Part shown: positions 1 to 6,880 of the stretch, one piece after another
How the letters are laid out: each line of letters starts with the position of its first letter
Numbering within the stretch: position 1 is the stretch's first letter
Origin: Alcaligenaceae bacterium
GTDB lineage: Bacteria > Pseudomonadota > Gammaproteobacteria > Burkholderiales > Burkholderiaceae_B
Direction: 5' to 3'
Assembly: GCA_012511095.1 (NCBI GenBank)
Contig: JAAZGT010000309.1
Location: forward strand, 1-12,048
Length of the DNA stretch: 12,048 nt
Program-made: the position numbers and the translations under genes
The notes under the pieces: generated by a model
Seen by the model: the letters and a program-made list of their open reading frames with translations, nothing else
What the model was told of the DNA's origin: nothing
The model's database searches: none

Positions 1-1032
1 AAAAAACGTAGTTTAAGTCAAGCTGCATTTGAGCAATACCTAGCAACCGATGAGGCGCGCAAAAGTATGCAATTAGAGTTGATTGGGCAAGTCAGCTCAA
101 CTTATTTTGCTTGGCGTACAGCACAAAGCTCGCAAGACTTAGCACATCGAACCATTGATGCCTATCAGCGCAGTTATGATCTCGTTAATCGTCGCTTTCA
201 GGCGGGCGTTGCTTCAGGTTTAGAGCTCAATCAGGCCCGCACTACTTTAGAAGGGGCTAAGGCGGCATTAGCAGCAGCTAATCGCCAAGTGCAATTAGCA
301 TCCAATGCGCTTGACCTCTTAATCGGGCAACAGCAACCGGCTAATTTACCAGCTGCGGTGCCTTTTGAAGCTAATAATTTAATAGATAGTATCCCTGCGG
401 GTGTACCCTCTACTTTATTGTTAAGACGCCCAGATATTATTGCGGCAGAGCATCGTTTGAAATCAGCTAATGCGCAAATTGGTGCTGCACGCGCTGCTTT
501 TTTCCCGACCATTTCCTTAACTGGTCTTTTAGGCACAATTAGCCCGCAGTTTAGTGATTTATTTGGACGACAAACAGAGACTTGGACTTTTAATCCGACG
601 CTGAGTTTGCCAATTTTTACGGCAGGAGCTTTACGTAATAGTTTAAATGTGGCCGAAGTTCGCAAAGAAATAGCTGTTTTAGACTATGAGAAAGCGATAC
701 AAAATGCTTTCCGTGAGGTGTCCGATGCACTAGCAGGTGAAGCAAGCTATAAAGAGCAACTCGATGCGCTGCGAGCGCAACAGTCAGCTGCTTATCAGAG
801 CTTAAACTTGTCTGAGCAGCGTTATGAAGCGGGTATTGATAGTTTTTTACAAGTGCAACAAGCACAGATTAATCTATTCAATATTCAGCAAAGTTTCTTA
901 CAGCTAGGGTTGCAGTCTTTACAAAACCGCTTAGAGCTATATAAAGCCTTAGGTGGTGGTTGGACGCCAGTCACTGTAACAGCAACTGAGTTGCAAAGCG
1001 AACAAACAGGGCAAGGCAGTACACTTAATTAA
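1..1032 (+). CDS. Outer-membrane channel of an RND-type efflux pump (OprM/NodT family), 5' end missing
   Basis: The reading frame is open from base 1 to the TAA at 1030-1032, so 343 residues of the C-terminal part are visible and the true start lies upstream of the window. Proteins of this family form a trimeric outer-membrane beta-barrel with a long periplasmic alpha-helical tunnel, through which a tripartite pump expels drugs or other small molecules. Family hallmarks are visible. The first bases encode the QYLATDEARKS stretch. Mid-protein there is LLLRRPDIIAAEHRL followed by ANAQIGAARAAFFPTISLTG, the start of the second repeat. Near the C-terminus is LYKALGGGW, typical of OprM. Helices rich in Q, A and L fit the coiled tunnel. 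The usual operon order is adaptor, inner-membrane pump, channel, so those genes probably lie to the left. An intrinsic terminator follows the gene, as expected for the last gene of such an operon. The family call is firm; the substrate cannot be told. Confidence 0.93.
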   Translation, partial: KKRSLSQAAFEQYLATDEARKSMQLELIGQVSSTYFAWRTAQSSQDLAHRTIDAYQRSYDLVNRRFQAGVASGLELNQARTTLEGAKAALAAANRQVQLASNALDLLIGQQQPANLPAAVPFEANNLIDSIPAGVPSTLLLRRPDIIAAEHRLKSANAQIGAARAAFFPTISLTGLLGTISPQFSDLFGRQTETWTFNPTLSLPIFTAGALRNSLNVAEVRKEIAVLDYEKAIQNAFREVSDALAGEASYKEQLDALRAQQSAAYQSLNLSEQRYEAGIDSFLQVQQAQINLFNIQQSFLQLGLQSLQNRLELYKALGGGWTPVTVTATELQSEQTGQGSTLN

Positions 1033-1069
1033 TAAGTGCTCTGTTTTCGTGCATAATATAACTATCAAT

Positions 1070-1102
1070 AAAACCCAAGAATAATTAATTTCTTGGGTTT
1101 TT
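1070..1102 (+). terminator. Intrinsic terminator after the efflux channel gene
   Basis: Bases 1070-1080 (AAAACCCAAGA) pair perfectly with 1091-1101 (TCTTGGGTTTT) around a 10-base A/T loop. The 3' arm runs straight into a T tract. It lies 38 bases after the channel gene stop and 36 bases before pdxJ, so it separates the two units unless there is read-through. Confidence 0.85.
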
Positions 1103-1137
1103 ACCTTGTAAATTTTAATGTTTTTGTTGGAGTAATA

Positions 1138-1890
1138 ATGGATTTAGGTGTAAATATTGATCATGTGGCTACTCTTCGTCAGCAACGTAATGTGGCTTAT
1201 CCTGACCCGATTCGTGCTGCCTTACTAGCGGAGCAAGCAGGGGCTGATGCAATTACCTTGCATTTGCGATTTGATCGTCGCCATATTCAAGATGCAGATT
1301 TATATAAAATGCGTCCCTTACTCACAACGCGTATGAATTTAGAATGTGCGATTACCGATGAGATGCTCAATATTGCCTTAGATGTTAAACCACATGATGT
1401 GTGTTTAGTGCCTGAGCGTGCAGAGGAATTGACCACCGAGGGTGGTTTAGATGTTTTGGGTCACTTTGATGAAGTTAAGCACGCAGTTGAGCGTCTACAA
1501 GATGCAGGTATTCGTGTTTCAATTTTTATTGACCCGGTAGAGCAGCAAATCGAGGCAGCAGCACGTACTGGCGCTACCGTTATTGAAATTCACACAGGTC
1601 ATTATGCTCAAGCCACTGAAATTCCAGCTGATAGCGATAAAGCAGCTCAAAAAGATGAGATAGTCGCCAAGGAATTAGAAAGAATTCGTCTTGGTATGGT
1701 TGCAGGCTTAGGTCAAGGTCTAAAGGTTAATGCAGGCCATGGTTTACATTACACCAATGTACAAGACATTGTCGCCTTAGGTGGTTTTAGTGAATTAAAT
1801 ATTGGTCATGCGATTGTAGCTCAGTCTATTTTTGATGGTTGGGAAAAAGCTGTACGTGATATGAAGGCATTATTAAGAGTAAAAGCCTAA
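1138..1890 (+). CDS. pdxJ: Pyridoxine 5'-phosphate synthase PdxJ
   Basis: PdxJ makes pyridoxine 5'-phosphate from 3-amino-2-oxopropyl phosphate and 1-deoxy-D-xylulose 5-phosphate, the last ring-forming step of the DXP-dependent vitamin B6 pathway, in the cytoplasm. The 250-residue protein is of normal length for this TIM-barrel family. Known active-site motifs are present: GVNIDH at residues 4-9, His42 in LHLR, Glu69 in RMNLE, TTEGGLDV, IEIHTG, the catalytic histidine in KVNAGHGL, and NIGHAI near the end. By comparison with E. coli PdxJ as I recall it, His42 and Glu69 match its catalytic His45 and Glu72. The ATG at 1138 is chosen because GGAG at 1129-1132 sits 5 bases upstream and the protein then begins as the family does; a TTG at 1093 would add an atypical tail. 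One oddity is Phe45 in place of the usual Glu in the HLREDRRHI signature. The nitroreductase gene follows after 28 bases, probably co-transcribed. Confidence 0.97.
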   Translation: MDLGVNIDHVATLRQQRNVAYPDPIRAALLAEQAGADAITLHLRFDRRHIQDADLYKMRPLLTTRMNLECAITDEMLNIALDVKPHDVCLVPERAEELTTEGGLDVLGHFDEVKHAVERLQDAGIRVSIFIDPVEQQIEAAARTGATVIEIHTGHYAQATEIPADSDKAAQKDEIVAKELERIRLGMVAGLGQGLKVNAGHGLHYTNVQDIVALGGFSELNIGHAIVAQSIFDGWEKAVRDMKALLRVKA

Positions 1891-1918
1891 ATTAATTAAC
1901 GATTTATTGGAGAATCCT

Positions 1919-2512
1919 ATGGTAGATACAGCAACAGCACTTGATTTGCTTTTAAAGCGTAATTCAATGAAGCTAGTTCATGGACCAGGTCCATCTGATG
2001 AAGATTTGGATAAGATTTTAAGTGCTGCAATGACTGCACCTGACCATGGTGCAATTCGTCCTTGGCGCTTTAAAATTATTCGTGGTAAAGAGGCGATTAA
2101 AGAATTTGCTGATTTATCTTATAAATTACGTCAGGCTTCTGATGACCCATTTTCAGAAGAAAAGCTAGCTTCTAGTAAAGCTTGGCTTTATGAGGTTCCC
2201 TTAATTATTGCTGTGGCAACACAGGTTAATCACCAAGTCACTCATAAAATTGATGAGATTGAGCAATACTTAGCCACAGGCGCTGCGATGACTCAAATCT
2301 TAAATGCGTGTAATTTCTTGGGTTATGGAGCGTTTTGGAGCACTGGTATTGCAACGTATATCGAGGAATTCCAAATGGCGATGGGTTTTGACCCCTTAGA
2401 TTATCGTTTTTTGGGCTTTATTGCGATTGGTACGCCTAAAACCGCTATTCCACAAAAAGAGCGCCCGAATTACAAAGACTTTAGCGAAGAATGGTCAAAA
2501 CCAGTACTTTAA
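1919..2512 (+). CDS. Nitroreductase family protein, YdjA-like
   Basis: This is a predicted FMN-dependent oxidoreductase of the small nitroreductase fold, probably cytoplasmic and dimeric. It is 197 residues long, close to E. coli YdjA (about 183). The N-terminal helix is followed by APDHGAIRPWRF at residues 40-51, which matches the APDH...QPWHF segment of YdjA that contributes to the FMN site. Later come VPLIIAVAT, a helix with ATGAAMTQILNA, GYGAFWSTG, and the GFIAIGTP segment near the end. The usual N-terminal Arg-Arg-Ser FMN phosphate motif is altered to KRNS at residues 13-16. The ATG at 1919 is supported by GGAG at 1909-1912, 6 bases upstream; an earlier TTG at 1907 overlaps that ribosome site and is unlikely. 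The physiological substrate of this subgroup is not known, and its position behind pdxJ does not settle it. Confidence 0.9.
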   Translation: MVDTATALDLLLKRNSMKLVHGPGPSDEDLDKILSAAMTAPDHGAIRPWRFKIIRGKEAIKEFADLSYKLRQASDDPFSEEKLASSKAWLYEVPLIIAVATQVNHQVTHKIDEIEQYLATGAAMTQILNACNFLGYGAFWSTGIATYIEEFQMAMGFDPLDYRFLGFIAIGTPKTAIPQKERPNYKDFSEEWSKPVL

Positions 2513-2546
2513 CTGTATATTAATGGTAATTACTGAGTGTAATAAC

Positions 2547-2591
2547 CCCGTTTAGTCGGGTATGCTACTAATGATTTAAATTCATTAGTAG
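2547..2591 (+). promoter_or_regulatory. Hairpin-rich leader between the nitroreductase and binding-protein genes
   Basis: A perfect 10-bp inverted repeat, CTACTAATGA at 2565-2574 and TCATTAGTAG at 2582-2591, encloses a 7-base loop. Just before it lies a 4-bp hairpin, CCCG at 2547-2550 with CGGG at 2557-2560. No T run follows the larger stem, so it is not a textbook terminator. It could be a weak terminator for the upstream gene, an operator, or a 5' structure on the binding-protein mRNA. I could not place a convincing promoter here. Confidence 0.45.
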
Positions 2592-2627
2592 TTCAAATTA
2601 AGTAATTTTGTTGAAGGACGACTCATT

Positions 2628-3749
2628 ATGAAAAAAACTTTCCGTTTATCTGCGCTGTTTGCTGCTGCAGCTTTATCGTTTGGTATCTCATCAGCACACG
2701 CAGATGTAGTTAAAATCGGTTTCGTTGGTCCAGTTACTGGTCCATTAACCCAGTACGGTGACATGGTACTTGAGGGTATGAGCACAGCAATTGAAGCTGC
2801 TAACGACGCTGGTGGCATTAATGGCAATACCTTCGAGATCGTACGTGTAGACGATGCCTGTGAGCCTAAACAAGGTCCTATTGCGGCTAATAATATCATC
2901 AACCAAAATATTTCATTTGTCGTGGGCCCTGTTTGTACAGGCGCTACTGTGGCTGCTGCTAGCATTTTAGACGAGCATGGTGTAGTAACTATTACTCCAT
3001 CTGGTACTGGCCCAGTTATTACTGACGATAAAAATTTCCATTACATTTTCCGTTCTATTGGTCGTGATGACCAACAAGGCCCTGCAGCTGCTGAGTACAT
3101 CATTAATGTGGCTAAGCCTGAGCGTTTAGCTGTGTTACATGATAAGCAGTCTTATGGTCAGGGTATCGCTGCTTCAGTTAAAGACGAAGCCGAAAAAGCA
3201 GGCATTAAGGTCGTCATGTTTGAGGGTGTTAATGCTGGTGAGTCGGACTACTCAGCTGTTTTAACTAGCTTACGTTCTAGCGATGTTGATTTTGTTTACT
3301 TCGGTGGTTATCACCCTGAGATGGGTCTATTACTACGCCAAGCAAGAGAACTAGGCTTTGAAGCTCCATTTATGGGCCCTGAGGGTGTAGGTAATCCAGA
3401 CGTTAACGCCATCGCTGGTGATGCAGTAGAGGGTATGCTATTAACCCTACCAGCTGATTACTCAGCCCGTCCTGAAAACGCCGACATCGTAAAAGCGTTT
3501 AAAGACAAGGGTCGTAATGCATCGGGTGCGTTCCAGTTAACTGCTTATGCTGCAACTCAAGCAATTCTTAAGGGTATGGAAGAAACTAAATCAACTGACC
3601 CTGAAAAAGTTGCTGACTGGTTACACGCTAACACAGTATCTACGGTATTAGGTGATATTAGCTGGACCGAGCAGGGCGACTTAACAGAGTTCGTGTTTGA
3701 TGTGTTTAAGTGGCATGCTGATGGCTCTAAAACTTTAGCTACCGAGTAA
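2628..3749 (+). CDS. Periplasmic branched-chain amino-acid-type ABC transporter substrate-binding protein (LivJ/LivK family)
   Basis: The protein has 373 residues. A Sec signal peptide runs from MKK through an Ala/Leu-rich core and is predicted to be cleaved after SSAHA (residue 25), releasing a soluble periplasmic receptor that captures Leu, Ile, Val or a related ligand. The mature protein starts VVKIGFVGPVTGPL, typical of the type I periplasmic-binding fold. Cys78 and Cys103 (mature 53 and 78) match the conserved disulfide of E. coli LivJ and LivK. The VGP, TPSGTGPV and GRDDQQGPAAA segments fit the ligand cleft and hinge. AAGGA at 2614-2618 precedes the ATG by 9 bases. About half of the Phe codons are TTC, and CGT, GGT and AAC are common, unlike the neighbouring genes; this suggests high expression. 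No permease or ATPase genes of the Liv type are adjacent, so the receptor must use components encoded elsewhere or act alone. The ligand is uncertain. Confidence 0.93.
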   Translation: MKKTFRLSALFAAAALSFGISSAHADVVKIGFVGPVTGPLTQYGDMVLEGMSTAIEAANDAGGINGNTFEIVRVDDACEPKQGPIAANNIINQNISFVVGPVCTGATVAAASILDEHGVVTITPSGTGPVITDDKNFHYIFRSIGRDDQQGPAAAEYIINVAKPERLAVLHDKQSYGQGIAASVKDEAEKAGIKVVMFEGVNAGESDYSAVLTSLRSSDVDFVYFGGYHPEMGLLLRQARELGFEAPFMGPEGVGNPDVNAIAGDAVEGMLLTLPADYSARPENADIVKAFKDKGRNASGAFQLTAYAATQAILKGMEETKSTDPEKVADWLHANTVSTVLGDISWTEQGDLTEFVFDVFKWHADGSKTLATE

Positions 3750-3780
3750 TTGGTAAAACTTTTTAAAAGCTTTATAATCA

Positions 3781-3827
3781 AGCATCTTGGTTGTTTTAAA
3801 GACAGCCAAGATGCTTTTTTATTTTTT
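3781..3827 (+). terminator. Strong intrinsic terminator after the binding-protein gene
   Basis: AGCATCTTGG at 3781-3790 pairs with CCAAGATGCT at 3806-3815. The stem continues inward by one G-T pair and three further pairs to a 7-base loop. Six T residues, one A and six more T residues follow. It lies 31 bases past the stop codon. Confidence 0.93.
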
Positions 3828-3874
3828 ATAAAAAATGCTAATTTAAACAAGCAATTATATAAATTTTGCTTTTT

Positions 3875-3909
3875 ATCAATCGCAAGCGTTAATTTGCGAT
3901 GATTTTTAT
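3875..3909 (+). promoter_or_regulatory. Stem-loop with T tract in the leader of the MCE operon
   Basis: ATCGCAA at 3879-3885 pairs with TTGCGAT at 3894-3900. If A3878 is bulged, three more pairs form (3875-3877 with 3901-3903). A T-rich run, TTTTTATTT, follows at once. This resembles a second terminator, but it sits in front of an operon rather than behind a gene, so it may be an attenuator, an operator or a leftover terminator. An A/T-rich TATATA at 3856-3861 could be a -10 element just before it, but no good -35 is visible. Confidence 0.45.
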
Positions 3910-3931
3910 TTGATACACAAATTAAACTACT

Positions 3932-3935
3932 GAGG
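3932..3935 (+). promoter_or_regulatory. Ribosome-binding site for a TTG start
   Basis: GAGG lies 10 bases before the TTG at 3946; a second purine run, AAGGG at 3940-3944, is too close to serve. An in-frame TGA at 3931-3933 overlaps the site. No ATG, GTG or other TTG lies between that stop and 3946, so the TTG is the only available start that keeps the N-terminal domain. Confidence 0.5.
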
Positions 3936-3945
3936 CGATAAGGGC

Positions 3946-5079
3946 TTGGATATTACTTCCTCATTCTTCAAACGCAAATCGCCCGATCAGTTATCCATCA
4001 CTGGTGATTGGGTTCTAGCGAATCTTGAAGAGCTTAAAAAAATTACAAAAACGCTTATTCAGTTACTTCCTAATATTAAGACCATAGATTTTGATGGTCT
4101 TAAGCAAATGGACACTAATGGTGCTTATTTGCTAATTAAAATGCTGGGTGCAGAGCGTCTACAATTGGTGTTGCAACAAGACACCAGTATGAGTGTCGCT
4201 TTTCGTAATTTATTGCTGGTTGTATTACAAAGCTCTCAAGAAGCAGATGCACAAAAAAAGACGGTTAAACAGCACAGCTCTATAGCACAATGGCTTTCTG
4301 AACTTGGCAAAAAGACCATTGCCTTTAAAGATGAGACAATTCGCTGGTTATCTTTTTTAGGTGCTGTTATGGAGGGTATGCTCCTACATTTTCTGCAACC
4401 TCGGAAGTGGCGTTTTACATCGGTTGTTGCGCATATTGATGCAAGTGGTTTTCAAGCAGTTCCCATTATATTTTTATTAAATTTCTTAGTTGGTGCAGTT
4501 GTTGCGTTTTTAGGGGCTACGGTCTTGCAACAGTTTGGAGCCACCATTTTTACTGTGCACCTAATCGGTTTCGCTTTTATGCGTGAGTTTGGCGTGTTAT
4601 TGACGGCAATTTTAATTGCTGGTCGAACTGCAAGTGCCTTTACCGCACATATCGGCTCGATGCGCCTAAATGAAGAAACTGATGCCTTAAAAGTCAGTGG
4701 TGTTAACCCCATTGATATTCTGGTTATACCACGAGTAACCGCATTACTTATTAGTGTACCTTTGCTGACATTTATTGCTACTGTTTCAGGCATTTTAGGC
4801 GGTATGGCGGTGGCGATTTTTATGTTAAATATTTCGCCAACGCTCTTTATTGAGATTTTGATTGATAAAGTGGGTCTACGTCACTTCTTAGTGGGTATGT
4901 CCAAAGCGCCTATTTTCGCATTAGTTGTTGCAGTTACTGGTTGTTTAGAGGGTTTTAAGGTGCGGGGCAGTGCCGAGTCACTTGGTAAGCGCACTACCAA
5001 TAGTGTAGTTAATAGTATTTTCTTAGTGATTTTGATCGATGCAATAATGGCTATGTTCTTTATGGAAATGGGGTGGTAG
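3946..5079 (+). CDS. MlaE-family phospholipid ABC transporter permease with N-terminal STAS-like domain
   Basis: This is the inner-membrane permease of an MCE lipid transporter. In 377 residues it joins two parts. Residues 13-95 look like a STAS fold: an ITGDWVLANL strand, then IKTIDFDGLKQMDTNGAYLLIKML, as in MlaB-type regulators. After a linker, an amphipathic helix near 130-150 leads into the MlaE domain at about 155-377, with several hydrophobic membrane segments (about 170-192, 200-225, 255-295, 320-335 and 355-373). The family signature GRTASAFTAHIGSMRLNEET is at about 226-245, and CLEGFKVRGSAESLGKRTTNS follows near the end. In Mla systems STAS and permease are separate proteins (MlaB and MlaE); fusion is common in the Pqi-like MCE operons of many proteobacteria. 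Initiation is at TTG, the only start that keeps the STAS region. The ATPase gene begins 3 bases after the stop, implying translational coupling. Confidence 0.92.
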   Translation: MDITSSFFKRKSPDQLSITGDWVLANLEELKKITKTLIQLLPNIKTIDFDGLKQMDTNGAYLLIKMLGAERLQLVLQQDTSMSVAFRNLLLVVLQSSQEADAQKKTVKQHSSIAQWLSELGKKTIAFKDETIRWLSFLGAVMEGMLLHFLQPRKWRFTSVVAHIDASGFQAVPIIFLLNFLVGAVVAFLGATVLQQFGATIFTVHLIGFAFMREFGVLLTAILIAGRTASAFTAHIGSMRLNEETDALKVSGVNPIDILVIPRVTALLISVPLLTFIATVSGILGGMAVAIFMLNISPTLFIEILIDKVGLRHFLVGMSKAPIFALVVAVTGCLEGFKVRGSAESLGKRTTNSVVNSIFLVILIDAIMAMFFMEMGW

Positions 5080-5082
5080 TTT

Positions 5083-5922
5083 ATGAGTGACGCCTTACAA
5101 CAATCAATTCTGGCCAATACACCTGCAATAGTGCCTACAACAGAGCGCAATGCTGATGAGGTGGTAATTGAGGTGCGCGGTTTGCGTAATCAATTCGGTA
5201 CGCATGTAGTACATGAAAATCTCGATTTGGATGTGTATAAAGGCGATATTCTTGGGGTTGTTGGTGGCTCTGGCGCTGGTAAGTCGGTTTTATTGCGTTC
5301 AATTGTTGGGCTAATTACACCTGCTGCTGGTAAAGTCACGGTGTTTGGCAAAACTCTTTCAGAGATTTCCAGCCATGAGCGTGAAATCGTCGATAGAAAA
5401 ATGGGCGTTTTATTCCAGCATGGGGCGCTTTATTCCTCTCTAACTGTTAAAGAAAATATTGCTTTTCCTTTGATCGAGCAACTCGGTATGCCAAGGGCTG
5501 AGGCCGAGGATTTAGCGCTTATGAAGCTTTTTCTCGTAGGATTAGCGCCAAACGCAGCAGATATTTATCCATCAGAATTATCTGGTGGTATGATTAAACG
5601 AGCTGCATTAGCGCGTTCCTTAGCGCTAGATCCTGCTATTTTATTTTTAGATGAACCAACCGCAGGATTGGACCCTATTAGTGCAGCCAATTTTGATAAG
5701 CTAATCGTAACGCTTAGAGATGCGCTCGGTTTAACCATCTTTTTGGTCACGCATGATATGGACACTTTATATACATCGTGCGACAAAATCGCCGTATTAT
5801 CAGATAAAAAGATTTTAATTTCTGCACCTATTGATGAGGTGAAGAAAGTGGATAATGAGTGGGTTCAAGAGTACTTTAATGGTCCTCGTGGACGAGCAGC
5901 ATATGCTTCACACACCTACTAA
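5083..5922 (+). CDS. MlaF-like ATP-binding protein of the MCE lipid transporter
   Basis: The 279-residue cytoplasmic ABC ATPase powers the adjacent permease. All nucleotide-binding elements are intact: Walker A GGSGAGKS at 61-68, Q-loop glutamine at 112 (VLFQHGAL), signature LSGGM at 166-170, Walker B ILFLDE at 186-191 followed by PTAGLDP, and the switch histidine at 224 in VTHD. The sequence around LSGGMIKRAALARSLALDP is typical of MlaF and the Ttg2A group. About 25 residues precede the core, and a short tail follows the VQEYFNGPRGRAA segment, which is also seen in MlaF-type proteins and in that family contacts the neighbouring subunits. The start ATG lies 3 bases after the permease stop, with a G-rich stretch (5070-5076) inside the end of that gene as the likely ribosome site. 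The MCE gene follows after 22 bases. Confidence 0.95.
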   Translation: MSDALQQSILANTPAIVPTTERNADEVVIEVRGLRNQFGTHVVHENLDLDVYKGDILGVVGGSGAGKSVLLRSIVGLITPAAGKVTVFGKTLSEISSHEREIVDRKMGVLFQHGALYSSLTVKENIAFPLIEQLGMPRAEAEDLALMKLFLVGLAPNAADIYPSELSGGMIKRAALARSLALDPAILFLDEPTAGLDPISAANFDKLIVTLRDALGLTIFLVTHDMDTLYTSCDKIAVLSDKKILISAPIDEVKKVDNEWVQEYFNGPRGRAAYASHTY

Positions 5923-5944
5923 TATTGTCTTAAAAAGGTAAGTT

Positions 5945-6880
5945 ATGGAGCCAAGAGCAAGACACATTTTAATTGGTTTATTCACTCTTTTAGTAAGTGT
6001 GGGTATTATCGTGGCCATCGTTGTTTTAGGTAAGATTACAACCAACAAAGAGTGGCAATATTATATTGTTCAATTTGATGAGAGTATCAGTGGTTTATCG
6101 GTTGGTAGTGCAGTCGAATACAGTGGTTTAAAAATAGGTGAGGTTGAACGCTTAGAGTTACAGCCAAATCCTAACTATGTTAATGCCTACATTAAAATTG
6201 ATGCCGATGTTCAAGTTCATTCTGACGTAGTAGCTATGCTTTCTTTAGTGGGGGTGACGGGTCAATCGGTGATTGCGCTTTCTGGTGGTACCAAAGACTC
6301 ACCAGTTTTAAAAGGTGAATTTCATAATAGGCCAATCATTAGGGCAACCCCTTCGCCTCTTTCTCAGCTATTTTCCAGTGGTGAGGGTGTAGCATCTAGT
6401 CTTAGTGAAAGCTTAATTCGCATTAAAATGCTATTAAATGATGAGAATATTGATCATTTTTCACAGATTTTATCTAATGTAGAGACTATAACAGCGTCAG
6501 TCGCTGATGAGGGTGACTCTTTAAAATCGGTTATTCGTGAGGTAGATGAGTTGATGGGCAATGCCAATGCGGCAATAAGCTTATTTAAAGACTTTAATTC
6601 CAGTGCCAATAAACTACTTAATGAACATGGTACTAAGGCTTTAAATTCTATGGAGGCTGCGCTTGCTTCAATTAAAACTGCGTCGGATAATATTAAGGTC
6701 ATGGTTGCTAACTCTCAAGGTAGACTAGCCACTGGCTTAGAGGGCTTAGATCAAGTAGGTCCTGCGCTAAATGAGTTTAAACGTGGTATGCAGCAGTTTA
6801 ATAACTTTTTAAGAGATTTTTCAGATAGTCCAGGTGAGTTTTTAAAAGGTGATAAGGTAGAGGAGTACAAGCCATGGTAA
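5945..6880 (+). CDS. MCE-domain protein (MlaD/PqiB-like) of the lipid transporter
   Basis: This is a 311-residue inner-membrane-anchored periplasmic protein. One transmembrane helix spans about residues 8-29. A single MCE domain covers about 37-115, including FDESISGLSVGSAVEYSGLK, IGEVERLEL and the LVGVTGQSVIALSGG end. MCE domains assemble into hexameric rings with a lipid-conducting pore. After the ring, residues 135-300 are mostly polar and predicted helical with heptad-like spacing (SQILSNVETITASV, DSLKSVIREVDELMG), which suggests a helical tube or partner-binding extension rather than a second ring. It is longer than E. coli MlaD (about 183 residues) and shorter than PqiB, which has several rings. 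AAGG at 5935-5938 lies 6 bases before the ATG. The 3' end overlaps the next gene by 7 bases, a strong sign of translational coupling. The family call is secure; the lipid and the direction of transport are unknown. Confidence 0.93.
   Translation: MEPRARHILIGLFTLLVSVGIIVAIVVLGKITTNKEWQYYIVQFDESISGLSVGSAVEYSGLKIGEVERLELQPNPNYVNAYIKIDADVQVHSDVVAMLSLVGVTGQSVIALSGGTKDSPVLKGEFHNRPIIRATPSPLSQLFSSGEGVASSLSESLIRIKMLLNDENIDHFSQILSNVETITASVADEGDSLKSVIREVDELMGNANAAISLFKDFNSSANKLLNEHGTKALNSMEAALASIKTASDNIKVMVANSQGRLATGLEGLDQVGPALNEFKRGMQQFNNFLRDFSDSPGEFLKGDKVEEYKPW

Noticed and set aside
231..865. Minus-strand open frames inside the efflux channel gene
   Set aside because: They lie opposite a clearly conserved coding frame, show no family resemblance and have no credible ribosome sites.
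1052..1059. A/T-rich CATAATAT as a -10 promoter element for pdxJ
   Set aside because: It lies upstream of the terminator at 1070-1102 and has no matching -35 at proper spacing, so it would not be an efficient pdxJ promoter.
2585..2965. Minus-strand open frame overlapping the binding-protein gene start
   Set aside because: It is antisense to a conserved signal peptide and mature N-terminus and has no recognisable protein features.
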